Positions 1 through 6,471 of a DNA stretch of 12,835 nucleotides are shown here, piece after piece. The notes beneath the pieces were generated by a model. That model saw only the letters and a list, made by a program, of their open reading frames with translations. It searched no databases and was not told the DNA's origin. The DNA is taken from NCBI GenBank assembly GCA_002359495.1, contig DENB01000034.1, forward strand, positions 1-12,835. Reading direction: 5' to 3'. This DNA comes from Enterobacteriaceae bacterium UBA2655. GTDB lineage: Bacteria; Pseudomonadota; Gammaproteobacteria; Enterobacterales; Enterobacteriaceae. Position numbers and translations under genes: made by a program. Numbering within the stretch: position 1 is the stretch's first letter; each line of letters begins with the position of its first letter.

Positions 1-559
1 TCGGACGCGGCAGCGGCGGCGGCGGCGGCACATCCCAGACCGCGCGATCGCCCCGCTTCACCCAGGCGCTCATGCCGTTGACTCTGCCCTGAAGCTCATC
101 AATCAGCAGCAGCGCCGCTTTCAGCCCGTGCAGCGAAATCATGGCGCGCGGGTTAAACGTCAGCTGCAGGTTATCGGCGTCCATCACCAGCGAAAGAAAC
201 TCGTCGATGGCGATGGCGTTGCTGGTGGCGAGATGATGGGGCTCCACCACCCAGTGTTTGAGATCGGGCTTGAGCCGTCGTTGGTCGATAAGCAGGTTGT
301 CCTGCAGCGCGCCGCCGGGCAGTTCGCCGCTCCAGGCGCTGCCGTAATCGATGCGCAGCAAAGGACGGTCGTCGGTGCCCGCATGTCGCGAAAGGGTCAT
401 CACCAGGCCGTTGTCGCCGGGAATGTTGCGTGCCACGCAGTCCGCCGCATTGTTGCAGGTCACCTGCCAGTCGGAAAACGACTTTTGCAGTGGCTCAGCA
501 TGCACGCAGGCAACAGAGAGAAAAGGCATTAACAGCAGCGATTTCGTCCAGTACGACAT
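1..559 (-). CDS. ypfG: DUF1176 family periplasmic protein, partial (C-terminus beyond left edge)
   Basis: An open frame of 186 codons on the minus strand starts at the ATG at 559-557 and runs off the left edge without a stop. The N-terminus is a typical export signal: Lys6, then a hydrophobic stretch (LLLMPFLSVACV), with a likely signal peptidase I cut after Val-His-Ala at residue 21. A Cys lies in this stretch, but the residues before it (SVA) do not make a good lipobox. The mature part begins with SDWQVTCNNAADCVAR, a Trp plus paired Cys pattern typical of DUF1176 (PF06674). Five consecutive prolines (residues 178-182) follow. In E. coli K-12 the DUF1176 gene ypfG lies beside nudK in the same orientation, which supports the symbol. 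The function is unknown. A GGGGA lies about 13 nt before the ATG, so the start is only moderately supported. Confidence 0.75.
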   Translation of the reverse strand, partial: MSYWTKSLLLMPFLSVACVHAEPLQKSFSDWQVTCNNAADCVARNIPGDNGLVMTLSRHAGTDDRPLLRIDYGSAWSGELPGGALQDNLLIDQRRLKPDLKHWVVEPHHLATSNAIAIDEFLSLVMDADNLQLTFNPRAMISLHGLKAALLLIDELQGRVNGMSAWVKRGDRAVWDVPPPPPLPRP

Positions 560-867
560 TAAAAAAATCGGTCCCCAAATGTATAGAGCAGAAATGATAG
601 CGCAATCGCAGCGGCAGGATCGGTATGAAACTGTGACCCCGGCTGAAAAGCGCAATTAACTGCTGAAAAAGCATACGGTGTTGAGGCATATCCTGAAGAA
701 TGGAGCGCAGGTCTCATCATCCCGCTCGGCTGTTGGCCGCTCAATCGGATTTGTCGGACATCTTCGCGCCAGCCATACTCAGACGCCGCCGTAAGATCGA
801 CGTCGGGATGTTACGCGCAGGCAGCGCGGCGAACAGGCCGCGCCCGTTTATCCAGGAGGAAAATCGA
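560..867. other. Intergenic region between nudK and ypfG
   Basis: This is about 308 nt with no gene I can support. It should hold the ypfG promoter, because ypfG is transcribed leftward from 559. TATCAT-like and TATACA-like -10 sequences can be read on the minus strand at about 580-605, but neither has a convincing -35. Near the nudK stop there is one GC-rich hairpin (arms 824-830 and 837-843, 6-nt loop) with no T-tract on either side. It could weakly end nudK transcription. Open frames crossing this region are the antisense of nudK or have no ribosome binding site. Confidence 0.5.
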
Positions 868-1446
868 TCAGGCCTGCAGCCAGCCCGCCAGCTGCGCATG
901 TTGCAGCAGCATAATGGTTTTCGCGTCGCGGATGCGGCCATCTTTGATCATCGCCAGCGCGTCGGGAAACGTCAGCTCCAGCACGTCGATATCTTCGTCA
1001 TCGACGCCGCCGCCGGCGTTATCGCGCAGCGCGTCGTTATACTCGGCGGCGAAAAAGTGCACCACTTCGGTCACGCCGCCCGGCGACATATAGACTTCAT
1101 ACAGTTTTTCAACGGCGCCCACGGCGTAGCCGGTCTCCTCGACCGCCTCTTTGCGGATGCAATCTTCCGGCGAGTCGTCGTCCAGCAGGCCGGCGCAGGC
1201 TTCAATCAGCATGCCGCTCGCGTTGCCGTTCAGCCAGGTGGCGATACGAAACTGACGCGTCAGCACCACGCTGTTTTTTTCGCGGTTATAGAGCAGGATG
1301 GTGGCGCCGTTGCCGCGATCGTACACTTCGCGCTTGTGGCGCAACACCTCGCCGCTTTTGCGGGTCAGTTCGTAGGTGTAGTTACGCAGAACAAACCAGT
1401 TGTCCGACAGCAACTTTTCTTTGATGACGTTGATTTTAAATGACAT
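868..1446 (-). CDS. nudK: GDP-mannose pyrophosphatase NudK (Nudix hydrolase)
   Basis: A 192-residue protein that I recognise as NudK (formerly YffH; about 191 residues in E. coli). It is a cytoplasmic Nudix enzyme that hydrolyses GDP-mannose to GMP and mannose 1-phosphate, using Mg2+. The conserved [18 protein letters not shown] block lies at residues 37-54. The Nudix box starts at Gly86 and ends with the metal-binding KEAVEETGY at residues 99-107. YMSPGGVTE (119-127) and an [15 protein letters not shown] stretch (144-158) are further family hallmarks. In the Nudix signature the first Glu (five residues after the Gly) is Ser92 here, but the metal-binding REUXEE core is intact (as KEAVEE). The start is supported by CGGAG 5-6 nt before the ATG. 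A TATGAT -10 candidate on the minus strand at 1479-1484 lacks a good -35. The gene is co-directional with ypfG and separated from ansP by a terminator. Confidence 0.95.
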   Translation of the reverse strand: MSFKINVIKEKLLSDNWFVLRNYTYELTRKSGEVLRHKREVYDRGNGATILLYNREKNSVVLTRQFRIATWLNGNASGMLIEACAGLLDDDSPEDCIRKEAVEETGYAVGAVEKLYEVYMSPGGVTEVVHFFAAEYNDALRDNAGGGVDDEDIDVLELTFPDALAMIKDGRIRDAKTIMLLQHAQLAGWLQA

Positions 1447-1540
1447 GAAGGCTCCGCTGCAATTTGAGGGAGCCTGTCATCATAGGCCGAAGCGCGCGAA
1501 AACACTATCCGAATCGCTGGCGCGGCCGTGGACGGCGGGC

Positions 1541-1570
1541 AATAAAAAAGCCAGCGCGCGGCTGGCTTTT
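1541..1570 (-). terminator. Intrinsic terminator of ansP
   Basis: A perfect 10-bp stem (aaaagccagc at 1546-1555 with gctggctttt at 1561-1570) and a 5-nt loop are read on the minus strand just after the ansP stop codon. They are followed by TTTTTTATT (complement of 1541-1549). It lies 12 nt past the ansP stop and insulates nudK. Confidence 0.9.
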
Positions 1571-1581
1571 GGTCAGAACCT

Positions 1582-3096
1582 TTAGTTCGGGCTTTCGTCC
1601 GCCAGCTGCTGCGGCTTGTGGTCGCCCTCTTCCGCGTCGCTGTGCAGATGATGATCGTGCTCGGTCTGCGCGATGGCATGCACGCGCTTGCGCACGCCGA
1701 ACCAGCCCAGCACCAGCACCACGGCGATCAGCGGGATAGAGGCGATGGTCCAGGTGCCGTTCGGGTAATCGAACGCCATCAGCACCAGTACGCTCGCCAG
1801 GAACAGCAGCGTCAGCCAGGAGGTGACAGGCGCGCCCGGCAGCTTGAAGCTGACATCTTCCGCCTTCCCTTCCTTGATCGCTTTACGCAGACGCATCTGG
1901 CACACCACGATAAAGCCCCAGGAGGAGACGATGCCCAGCGAGGCGATGTTCAGCACGATTTCAAACACCTGCGACGGCACGTAATAGTTCAGCACCACGC
2001 CGATCACGTAGACGGCGATGGTTACCAGAATGCCGGCCCAGGGCACCTGATGGCTGCTCATTTTCGACATGAAGGCCGGCGCGGAGCCGCCCATCGACAT
2101 TGAGCGCAGGATACGTCCGGTAGAATAGAGACCTGAGTTCAGGCTGGAAAGCGCCGCGCTCAGCACCACGATGTTCATGATGCTGCCGATGTAGGGCACG
2201 CCCAATTTGGAGAAGAAGGTCACGAACGGACTCTGTCCCGCCTGATAGGCGTTCCACGGCAGCAGCATTACCAGCAGCACAACGGAGCCGACATAAAACA
2301 AGCCGATGCGCCAGATAACGCTGTTAATCGCCTTCGGCAGCACGGTTTCGGGATCTTTACATTCGCCTGCGGCGGTGCCGACCAGTTCGATCGAGGCGAA
2401 AGCGAACACTACCCCCTGAACCAGCACCAGCGCCGGCAGCAGGCCGTGCGGGAACAGGCCGCCGTTATCGGTGATTAAGTGGAAGCCGGTGGCGTTGCCG
2501 TCCAGCGGTTTGCCGCTGCCCAAAAACACCACGCCGACCACCAGAAACACCACGATCGCCAGTACCTTGATCAGGGCAAACCAGAACTCCATCTCTGCGA
2601 ACCACTTCACGCCGATCATGTTCATGGTGCCGACGATCGCCAGCGCCGCCAGGGCGAATACCCACTGCGGAACGTCGCCGAAAGCGCCCCAGTAATGCAT
2701 ATAGAGCGCAACCGCGGTGATATCGACGATACCGGTCATCGCCCAGTTGACGAAATACATCCAGCCGGCGACGTAAGAGGCTTTTTCGCCCAAAAACTCA
2801 CGGGCGTAGGAGACGAAACTGCCGCTTGAGGGCCGGTGCAGCACCAGCTCGCCCAGCGCGCGCAGAATAAAGAACGAGAAAATACCACATACCAGATAGA
2901 CCAACGCCAGCGCCGGTCCGGCCGCCTGCAGACGTCCGCCTGCGCCGAGGAACAGTCCGGTACCGATAGCGCCGCCGATGGCGATCATCTGTACCTGACG
3001 GTTGCCCATCGCTTTGTTGTACCCGCTATCGTGGGAGTTTAGCCAGCGTCTTTTAGCAGCACGCATTTCGGCTGGAGATTTTTTCAGTGATTTCAT
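1582..3096 (-). CDS. ansP: L-asparagine permease AnsP (APC superfamily)
   Basis: A 504-residue multi-spanning inner-membrane transporter, probably with 12 transmembrane segments, of the amino acid transporter (AAT) branch of the APC superfamily. It imports L-asparagine, presumably by proton symport. The first helix carries the family motif IGGAIGTGLFLGAG at about residues 40-53, and the sequence follows E. coli AnsP (about 499 residues) along its length. Conserved stretches include RALGELVLHRPSSGSFVSYA near the start and AFASIELVGTAAGECKDPE mid-protein. I chose the ATG at 3096-3094 because CAGGA sits 5 nt upstream. An ATG at 3120 and a TTG at 3123 are also in frame but have no Shine-Dalgarno sequence. 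The C-terminal tail is unusually His- and Asp/Glu-rich (His480, 482, 483, 485, 493). In E. coli K-12 ansP is elsewhere on the chromosome, so its place here is a local rearrangement relative to that genome. Confidence 0.95.
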   Translation of the reverse strand: MKSLKKSPAEMRAAKRRWLNSHDSGYNKAMGNRQVQMIAIGGAIGTGLFLGAGGRLQAAGPALALVYLVCGIFSFFILRALGELVLHRPSSGSFVSYAREFLGEKASYVAGWMYFVNWAMTGIVDITAVALYMHYWGAFGDVPQWVFALAALAIVGTMNMIGVKWFAEMEFWFALIKVLAIVVFLVVGVVFLGSGKPLDGNATGFHLITDNGGLFPHGLLPALVLVQGVVFAFASIELVGTAAGECKDPETVLPKAINSVIWRIGLFYVGSVVLLVMLLPWNAYQAGQSPFVTFFSKLGVPYIGSIMNIVVLSAALSSLNSGLYSTGRILRSMSMGGSAPAFMSKMSSHQVPWAGILVTIAVYVIGVVLNYYVPSQVFEIVLNIASLGIVSSWGFIVVCQMRLRKAIKEGKAEDVSFKLPGAPVTSWLTLLFLASVLVLMAFDYPNGTWTIASIPLIAVVLVLGWFGVRKRVHAIAQTEHDHHLHSDAEEGDHKPQQLADESPN

Positions 3097-3304
3097 AGCA
3101 TTCCTGTTTGTCCTGACCATCAATCACGGCAGACCAAACGATTGCGTGCCACCGTGCCAAATGGAGTAAAGCGCCTCAGCCTAAGAGTTGTAGTAGAGCG
3201 GATGAGGAAAATTACGGCGATGAATCCTACCTGTTCTGCGAGAACGAAGCAAAATATACCGCAGCGGCGCACGATATGATTTGTAAGAAAGCGTCCTGGC
3301 GCAT

Positions 3305-3333
3305 AAAAAAGCCGGTCAACAGGGTTGGCCGGC
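3305..3333 (-). terminator. Intrinsic terminator of the DUF1471 gene
   Basis: On the minus strand a 10-bp GC-rich stem (arms 3324-3333 and 3311-3320, one G-U pair, 3-nt loop) is followed by TTTTTT (complement of 3305-3310). It lies about 35 nt beyond the DUF1471 gene's stop codon, so that gene is probably monocistronic and ansP needs its own promoter in 3097-3304. Confidence 0.85.
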
Positions 3334-3368
3334 AAAAGCTACAGGGATGGAAAGCAATGAATCGGAAA

Positions 3369-3641
3369 CTAACGATAGAGTTCTGCGCTACCGCTCCACT
3401 GGCTGGAGTCGCCCGGGTTTTCAACGCCGATAATGCGATAATGCGTGGCGCCCGCTTCTTCCGCCTTCTGGGAAAGCTGGCGGGTGGCGTCGTCCATGGA
3501 GCCTGTTACATTAGAAACGGAAACGTTGCCTATACTCCGCATACCTTGCGCCTGTTCACTGTCAACCTGGGTGGCGGCAAAAATCGATGATGAAGCGGCG
3601 GTCAGCAGGACACCGGCCAAAACAGCAGTCAACTTTTTCAT
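3369..3641 (-). CDS. Secreted DUF1471 (YdgH/BhsA/McbA-like) stress protein
   Basis: A 90-residue protein with a clear signal peptide: Lys2-Lys3, a hydrophobic core LTAVLAGVLLTAASSSIF, and a likely cut after Ala22. The mature domain of about 68 residues shows the DUF1471 pattern: IGNVSVSN (38-45), a helix MDDATRQLSQKAEEAGATHYRI (49-70) with the typical QKA-E-GA core, and a closing Gly-Ser-Ala-Glu-Leu-Tyr strand. E. coli relatives (BhsA, McbA, YahO, YhcN) are small periplasmic or outer-membrane proteins linked to stress, biofilm and metal responses. I cannot say which paralogue this is, so I give no symbol. The start at 3641 has AAGGAG 7 nt upstream (minus strand). A longer in-frame start at 3707 would place 22 polar residues before the signal peptide and was rejected. 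The gene diverges from narQ across about 247 nt and ends at its own terminator. Confidence 0.9.
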   Translation of the reverse strand: MKKLTAVLAGVLLTAASSSIFAATQVDSEQAQGMRSIGNVSVSNVTGSMDDATRQLSQKAEEAGATHYRIIGVENPGDSSQWSGSAELYR

Positions 3642-3832
3642 AAGATGCTCCTTTGTCGCGATGACGTTAGTGAGAGTCCTAATTATTCGCCCAGCAATGA
3701 AAGCCAACGTGCGGCCGACGTAAACCAGGTTAATTATTAGCCAGCTTATGTCGGGAAAATCCGAATGCCGTCAGTTATGGTTATTTTTTATACAGGTCGT
3801 AAGTGAATATATCTTGCTGCCGGCGCGTTTCA

Positions 3833-3861
3833 TTGGTTCAAACGCTAACCTCGCTTATAAT
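3833..3861 (+). promoter_or_regulatory. Candidate narQ sigma-70 promoter
   Basis: A perfect TATAAT -10 (3856-3861) is preceded, across a 17-nt spacer, by TTGGTT (3833-3838), a weak match to the -35 consensus. Transcription would start near 3868, leaving a leader of about 20 nt before the TTG start of narQ. It also argues against the longer in-frame ATG at 3748, which lies upstream of this promoter. Confidence 0.6.
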
Positions 3862-3888
3862 GCCCCGACACAAAACAGGGTTTTTATT

Positions 3889-5580
3889 TTGATTGTAAAA
3901 CGTTCCGTGATTAACAGCATCGCCCGCGCCCTGAGCGGCATTCTGCTGCTCTCCTTACTGACGACCAGCCTGGCGCTGCTGACGCTTTCCGGCAGCCTGC
4001 GCGACGCAGAGGCGATCAACGTAGCGGGTTCGCTGCGTATGCAGAGCTACCGTCTGGCCTGGGACGCTACAAGCGATCCGCAGCTGCTGGCGCAGCATCT
4101 CCAGCTTTATCAGGAAACCTTAAACGCCCCCGCCCTGCAGCATCTCAACCATTTCTGGGTGCCGCAGGAGGTGGCGAACCGCTACCGCAACCTTCTCGCC
4201 GCCTGGCCCGATCTGCGGGATGAGCTGAACGGCGGCAACAGCCAAATTTATCAGCAGCAGGTCGCCAACTACGTCAGCGAGCTTGATCGCTTCGTGCTGG
4301 GTCTGCAACGCTACGCGGAACTGAAGATGCGTCTGGTGGCGGCGAGCAGCTTTGCCGGTTTGGTGGCGATCGTCTCCCTCGCCCTCTGGACCATTCACTT
4401 TATGCGCCGCCGGGTCGTGGCGCCGCTCAATGAGCTGGTTATCGCCAGCCGCTATGTGGAACAGGGCAACTTCGCCTTTCCGGCGCTGAACCTCACGCTG
4501 GACAATGAATTAGGGGTGTTGTCGGCCGCCTTCCACGGCATGGCGGCGCGCTTGCAGGCGCAGTATCAGCTGCTGGAAACCCGGGTGCGGGAAAAGACTG
4601 AAGATTTAACCGAAGCCAACCGCACGCTTTCGCTGCTTTACGACGCCTCGCAGGCGCTCTCCGCCAGCGCCTTGGGTCCGACAGTATTCCAGCGCGTATT
4701 GACGCTGCTGCTGGAGCGGGAGCGCTTTACCGCCATCGCGCTGGATTGCGGCGACGAAATCCGCCTCAGCGTCGGAAGCGCCGACGAAACGCTGCCGTGG
4801 CGCAGCCTGCCGCTGCTCCAGGAGGATCGCCAGACGGGCGAGCTGCGCTGGCAAACGCGCCATGGCGCGCTGCCGCCGACCTTAATGCCGAGCCTGGCCA
4901 ATATGCTGGGCCGCACGCTGTGGGTCTGGCAGACGCAAAAGCAGTATCAGCAGATGCTGTTGATCGAGGAGCGCGCCACCATCGCCCGCGAGCTGCACGA
5001 CTCGCTGGCGCAGGCGCTGTCGTTTCTGCGCATCCAGCTCACCTTGCTGCGGCGCACGGTTGATAAACAGAACCTTGAAGCGCAGACGATTATCGCCGAT
5101 TTCGATCGCGCCCTTTCAGACGCCTATCGCCAGCTGCGCGAGCTTCTGGCCACGTTCCGCCTGTCGATCGAGCAGGCCGATCTTGCGGCGGCGATGCAGG
5201 CGATGATCGCCTCGCTGCAGGAACAGACCTCGGCGGAAATCTGTTTCGATTACCAGCCCGGTTTGCAGAGCCTGGAGGCGCAGCAGCAGGTTCACGTGCT
5301 GCAAATCGCGCGCGAAGCGGTGCTGAACGCCATCCGTCATGCCGGCGCGCAGACCATTCGTGTGGTTTATCAGCGCAGCGCCCAGGGGGATCATTTACTG
5401 ACCATCGACGACGACGGCATCGGCATCGCCACGGCCGAGGAGCCGCCCGGTCATTATGGTTTGAACATCATGAACGAGCGCGCCGCCAGACTGGCCGGCA
5501 CGTTAGTTATACGGCCGCAGGCGCAGGGAACGCAGATTGTCCTGCGCTTTCCGCCGCGCCCAGCACATCCGCTGGAATAG
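3889..5580 (+). CDS. narQ: Nitrate/nitrite sensor histidine kinase NarQ
   Basis: With a TTG start at 3889 the protein is 563 residues (E. coli NarQ 566). It is an inner-membrane sensor of periplasmic nitrate and nitrite that phosphorylates NarP and NarL. Domains in order: TM1 about 10-33; periplasmic four-helix sensor with the P-box NVAGSLRMQSYRL (44-56); TM2 about 150-172; HAMP about 173-225; coiled coil and GAF-like linker to about 350; kinase. The TTG numbering puts the nitrate-binding Arg at 50 and the phospho-acceptor His (ARELHDSLAQ) at 370, the same numbers as in E. coli NarQ, which supports this start. The HisKA_3 dimerisation helix is followed by an N-box with Asn480 (EAVLNAIRHA), a G-box DDDGIGI (507-513) and GLNIM. 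An AGGG lies 8 nt upstream. An ATG at 3748 would add 47 unmatched residues. The gene is followed 71 nt later by narP. Confidence 0.95.
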   Translation: MIVKRSVINSIARALSGILLLSLLTTSLALLTLSGSLRDAEAINVAGSLRMQSYRLAWDATSDPQLLAQHLQLYQETLNAPALQHLNHFWVPQEVANRYRNLLAAWPDLRDELNGGNSQIYQQQVANYVSELDRFVLGLQRYAELKMRLVAASSFAGLVAIVSLALWTIHFMRRRVVAPLNELVIASRYVEQGNFAFPALNLTLDNELGVLSAAFHGMAARLQAQYQLLETRVREKTEDLTEANRTLSLLYDASQALSASALGPTVFQRVLTLLLERERFTAIALDCGDEIRLSVGSADETLPWRSLPLLQEDRQTGELRWQTRHGALPPTLMPSLANMLGRTLWVWQTQKQYQQMLLIEERATIARELHDSLAQALSFLRIQLTLLRRTVDKQNLEAQTIIADFDRALSDAYRQLRELLATFRLSIEQADLAAAMQAMIASLQEQTSAEICFDYQPGLQSLEAQQQVHVLQIAREAVLNAIRHAGAQTIRVVYQRSAQGDHLLTIDDDGIGIATAEEPPGHYGLNIMNERAARLAGTLVIRPQAQGTQIVLRFPPRPAHPLE

Positions 5581-5616
5581 CGCGACAAAACCGCCAACAG
5601 CCAACATACTCGTTTC

Positions 5617-5637
5617 AGGCGACGTTTCGCCTTTTTT
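5617..5637 (+). terminator. Terminator-like hairpin between narQ and narP (possible attenuator)
   Basis: A 6-bp stem (aggcga at 5617-5622 with tcgcct at 5627-5632) with a CGTT loop runs straight into six Ts (5632-5637). It looks like a short intrinsic terminator, placed 14 nt before the narP ATG and directly against its Shine-Dalgarno sequence (GGAG, 5641-5644). The stem is short, so partial termination is more likely than complete. Confidence 0.6.
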
Positions 5638-5651
5638 ACCGGAGTCAATAC

Positions 5652-6284
5652 ATGGAGCAGCATACTATTACCCTGATGATCGTCGACGATCATCCGCTGA
5701 TGCGGCGCGGCATTCGCCAGCTTCTGGCGCTGGAGCCGCGCATCGAGATCGTCGCCGAAGCGAATAACGGCACCGAGGCGCTGGCGGAAGCGCGACGCCT
5801 TTCGCCTGACGTCATCCTGCTGGATTTGAATATGAAGGGCATGTCAGGCCTGGATACGCTGAAAGCGTTGCGCAACGAGGGGATCGCCTCGCGCATTCTG
5901 ATCCTTACCGTTTCCGATGCGCGCAGCGATATTTACGCGCTGGTGGACGCCGGCGCCGACGGCTACCTGTTGAAGGATAACGAGCCGGAGCTGCTGCTGT
6001 CACAAATTTTACAAGGCGCCACCGGTGAAAAAGTGTTCAGCGACATCGTGCATGAATATCTCGCGAACCGTCAGCACAGCGCCAATCCCTTTCGCCAGCT
6101 GACCGAACGCGAACTGGACGTTCTGCACGAAGTGGCGCGCGGCCTGTCGAATAAAGAGATCGCCAATGAGCTGCATATCTCCGAAGAGACGGTCAAAGTG
6201 CATATTCGCAACCTGCTGCGCAAGCTGGATGTCCGCTCACGCGTGGCGGCGACCGTCATGTGGCTGGAAAGTCGCAACGGCTGA
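5652..6284 (+). CDS. narP: Nitrate/nitrite response regulator NarP (NarL/FixJ family)
   Basis: A 210-residue two-domain regulator. Receiver domain 1-125: acidic pair Asp12-Asp13, phospho-acceptor Asp58 in ILLDLNMKGMSGLDTL, switch Thr86, and Lys108 in DGYLLKD. A LuxR-type helix-turn-helix follows at about 146-205 (LTERELDVLHEVARGLSN, then EETVKVHIRNLLRKL). The VMIVDDHPLMRRG-type start, MKGMSGLDTL and RNLLRKLDVRSRVAAT match NarP better than NarL (NarL has PGMNGLETL and KHMLKKMKLKSRVEA). It should be phosphorylated by NarQ in response to nitrate or nitrite and control anaerobic respiratory genes. GGAG 7 nt upstream supports the ATG. In E. coli K-12 narP is unlinked to narQ; here it lies 71 nt downstream, so the two may be co-transcribed, subject to the hairpin at 5617-5637. 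Confidence 0.92.
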   Translation: MEQHTITLMIVDDHPLMRRGIRQLLALEPRIEIVAEANNGTEALAEARRLSPDVILLDLNMKGMSGLDTLKALRNEGIASRILILTVSDARSDIYALVDAGADGYLLKDNEPELLLSQILQGATGEKVFSDIVHEYLANRQHSANPFRQLTERELDVLHEVARGLSNKEIANELHISEETVKVHIRNLLRKLDVRSRVAATVMWLESRNG

Positions 6285-6308
6285 GACATAAAAACGGGAT
6301 GTTTACAC

Positions 6309-6335
6309 TTTCTCCACATTTTCTCCACGATTATC
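6309..6335 (+). promoter_or_regulatory. Tandem BaeR-like box upstream of acrD
   Basis: Two copies of TTTCTCCAC start at 6309 and 6320, exactly 11 bp (one helical turn) apart, as OmpR-family regulators prefer. The second lies in an 18-nt stretch (6318-6335) that matches 14 of 18 positions of the BaeR box as I remember it, TTTTTCTCCATDATTGGC. E. coli acrD is activated by BaeSR. A TAGAGT (6350-6355) about 15 nt downstream could be the -10. Confidence 0.65.
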
Positions 6336-6403
6336 TAATTTGTCCCGCGTAGAGTAAGTTGCGGCGGAATGCTGACAACCACCGGGAATAGCCTCCTCCG
6401 CCA

Positions 6404-6432
6404 GCGTGACCGGAAACCGCTTCCGGCCACGC
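6404..6432 (+). promoter_or_regulatory. Strong hairpin in the acrD leader
   Basis: Twelve-nucleotide arms (6404-6415 and 6421-6432) pair with a single A-C mismatch around a 5-nt loop. No T-tract follows, so it is not a canonical terminator. It lies 39 nt before the acrD ATG and about 12-22 nt before the likely Shine-Dalgarno sequence GAGGA (6456-6460). It may stabilise the mRNA, act in translation, or mark an inefficient narP 3' end. Confidence 0.5.
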
Positions 6433-6471
6433 GCTGAAAATAACAATACGCTGCTGAGGAGTGTCGTTTCG

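Noticed and set aside
824..843. A GC-rich hairpin after nudK as an intrinsic terminator
   Set aside because: A 7-bp stem is present, but there is no T-tract on either strand, so it is noted only within the intergenic description.
700..1443. A 247-codon plus-strand frame opposite nudK
   Set aside because: Most of it is the complement of nudK, and the remainder lies in the intergenic region without a ribosome binding site or homology.
3139..3160. A sigma-54-like sequence upstream of ansP (TTTGGCACGGTGGCACGCAA on the minus strand)
   Set aside because: The -24-like TGGCAC is good, but the GC of the -12 element is one base too far away and the rest of that element is poor. Sigma-54 spacing is strict, so I do not call it.
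3233..3245. The palindrome GTTCTGCGAGAAC in the ansP leader
   Set aside because: Only 5 bp per arm, and it matches no regulator motif I know. A palindrome this short is expected by chance in a window of this size.
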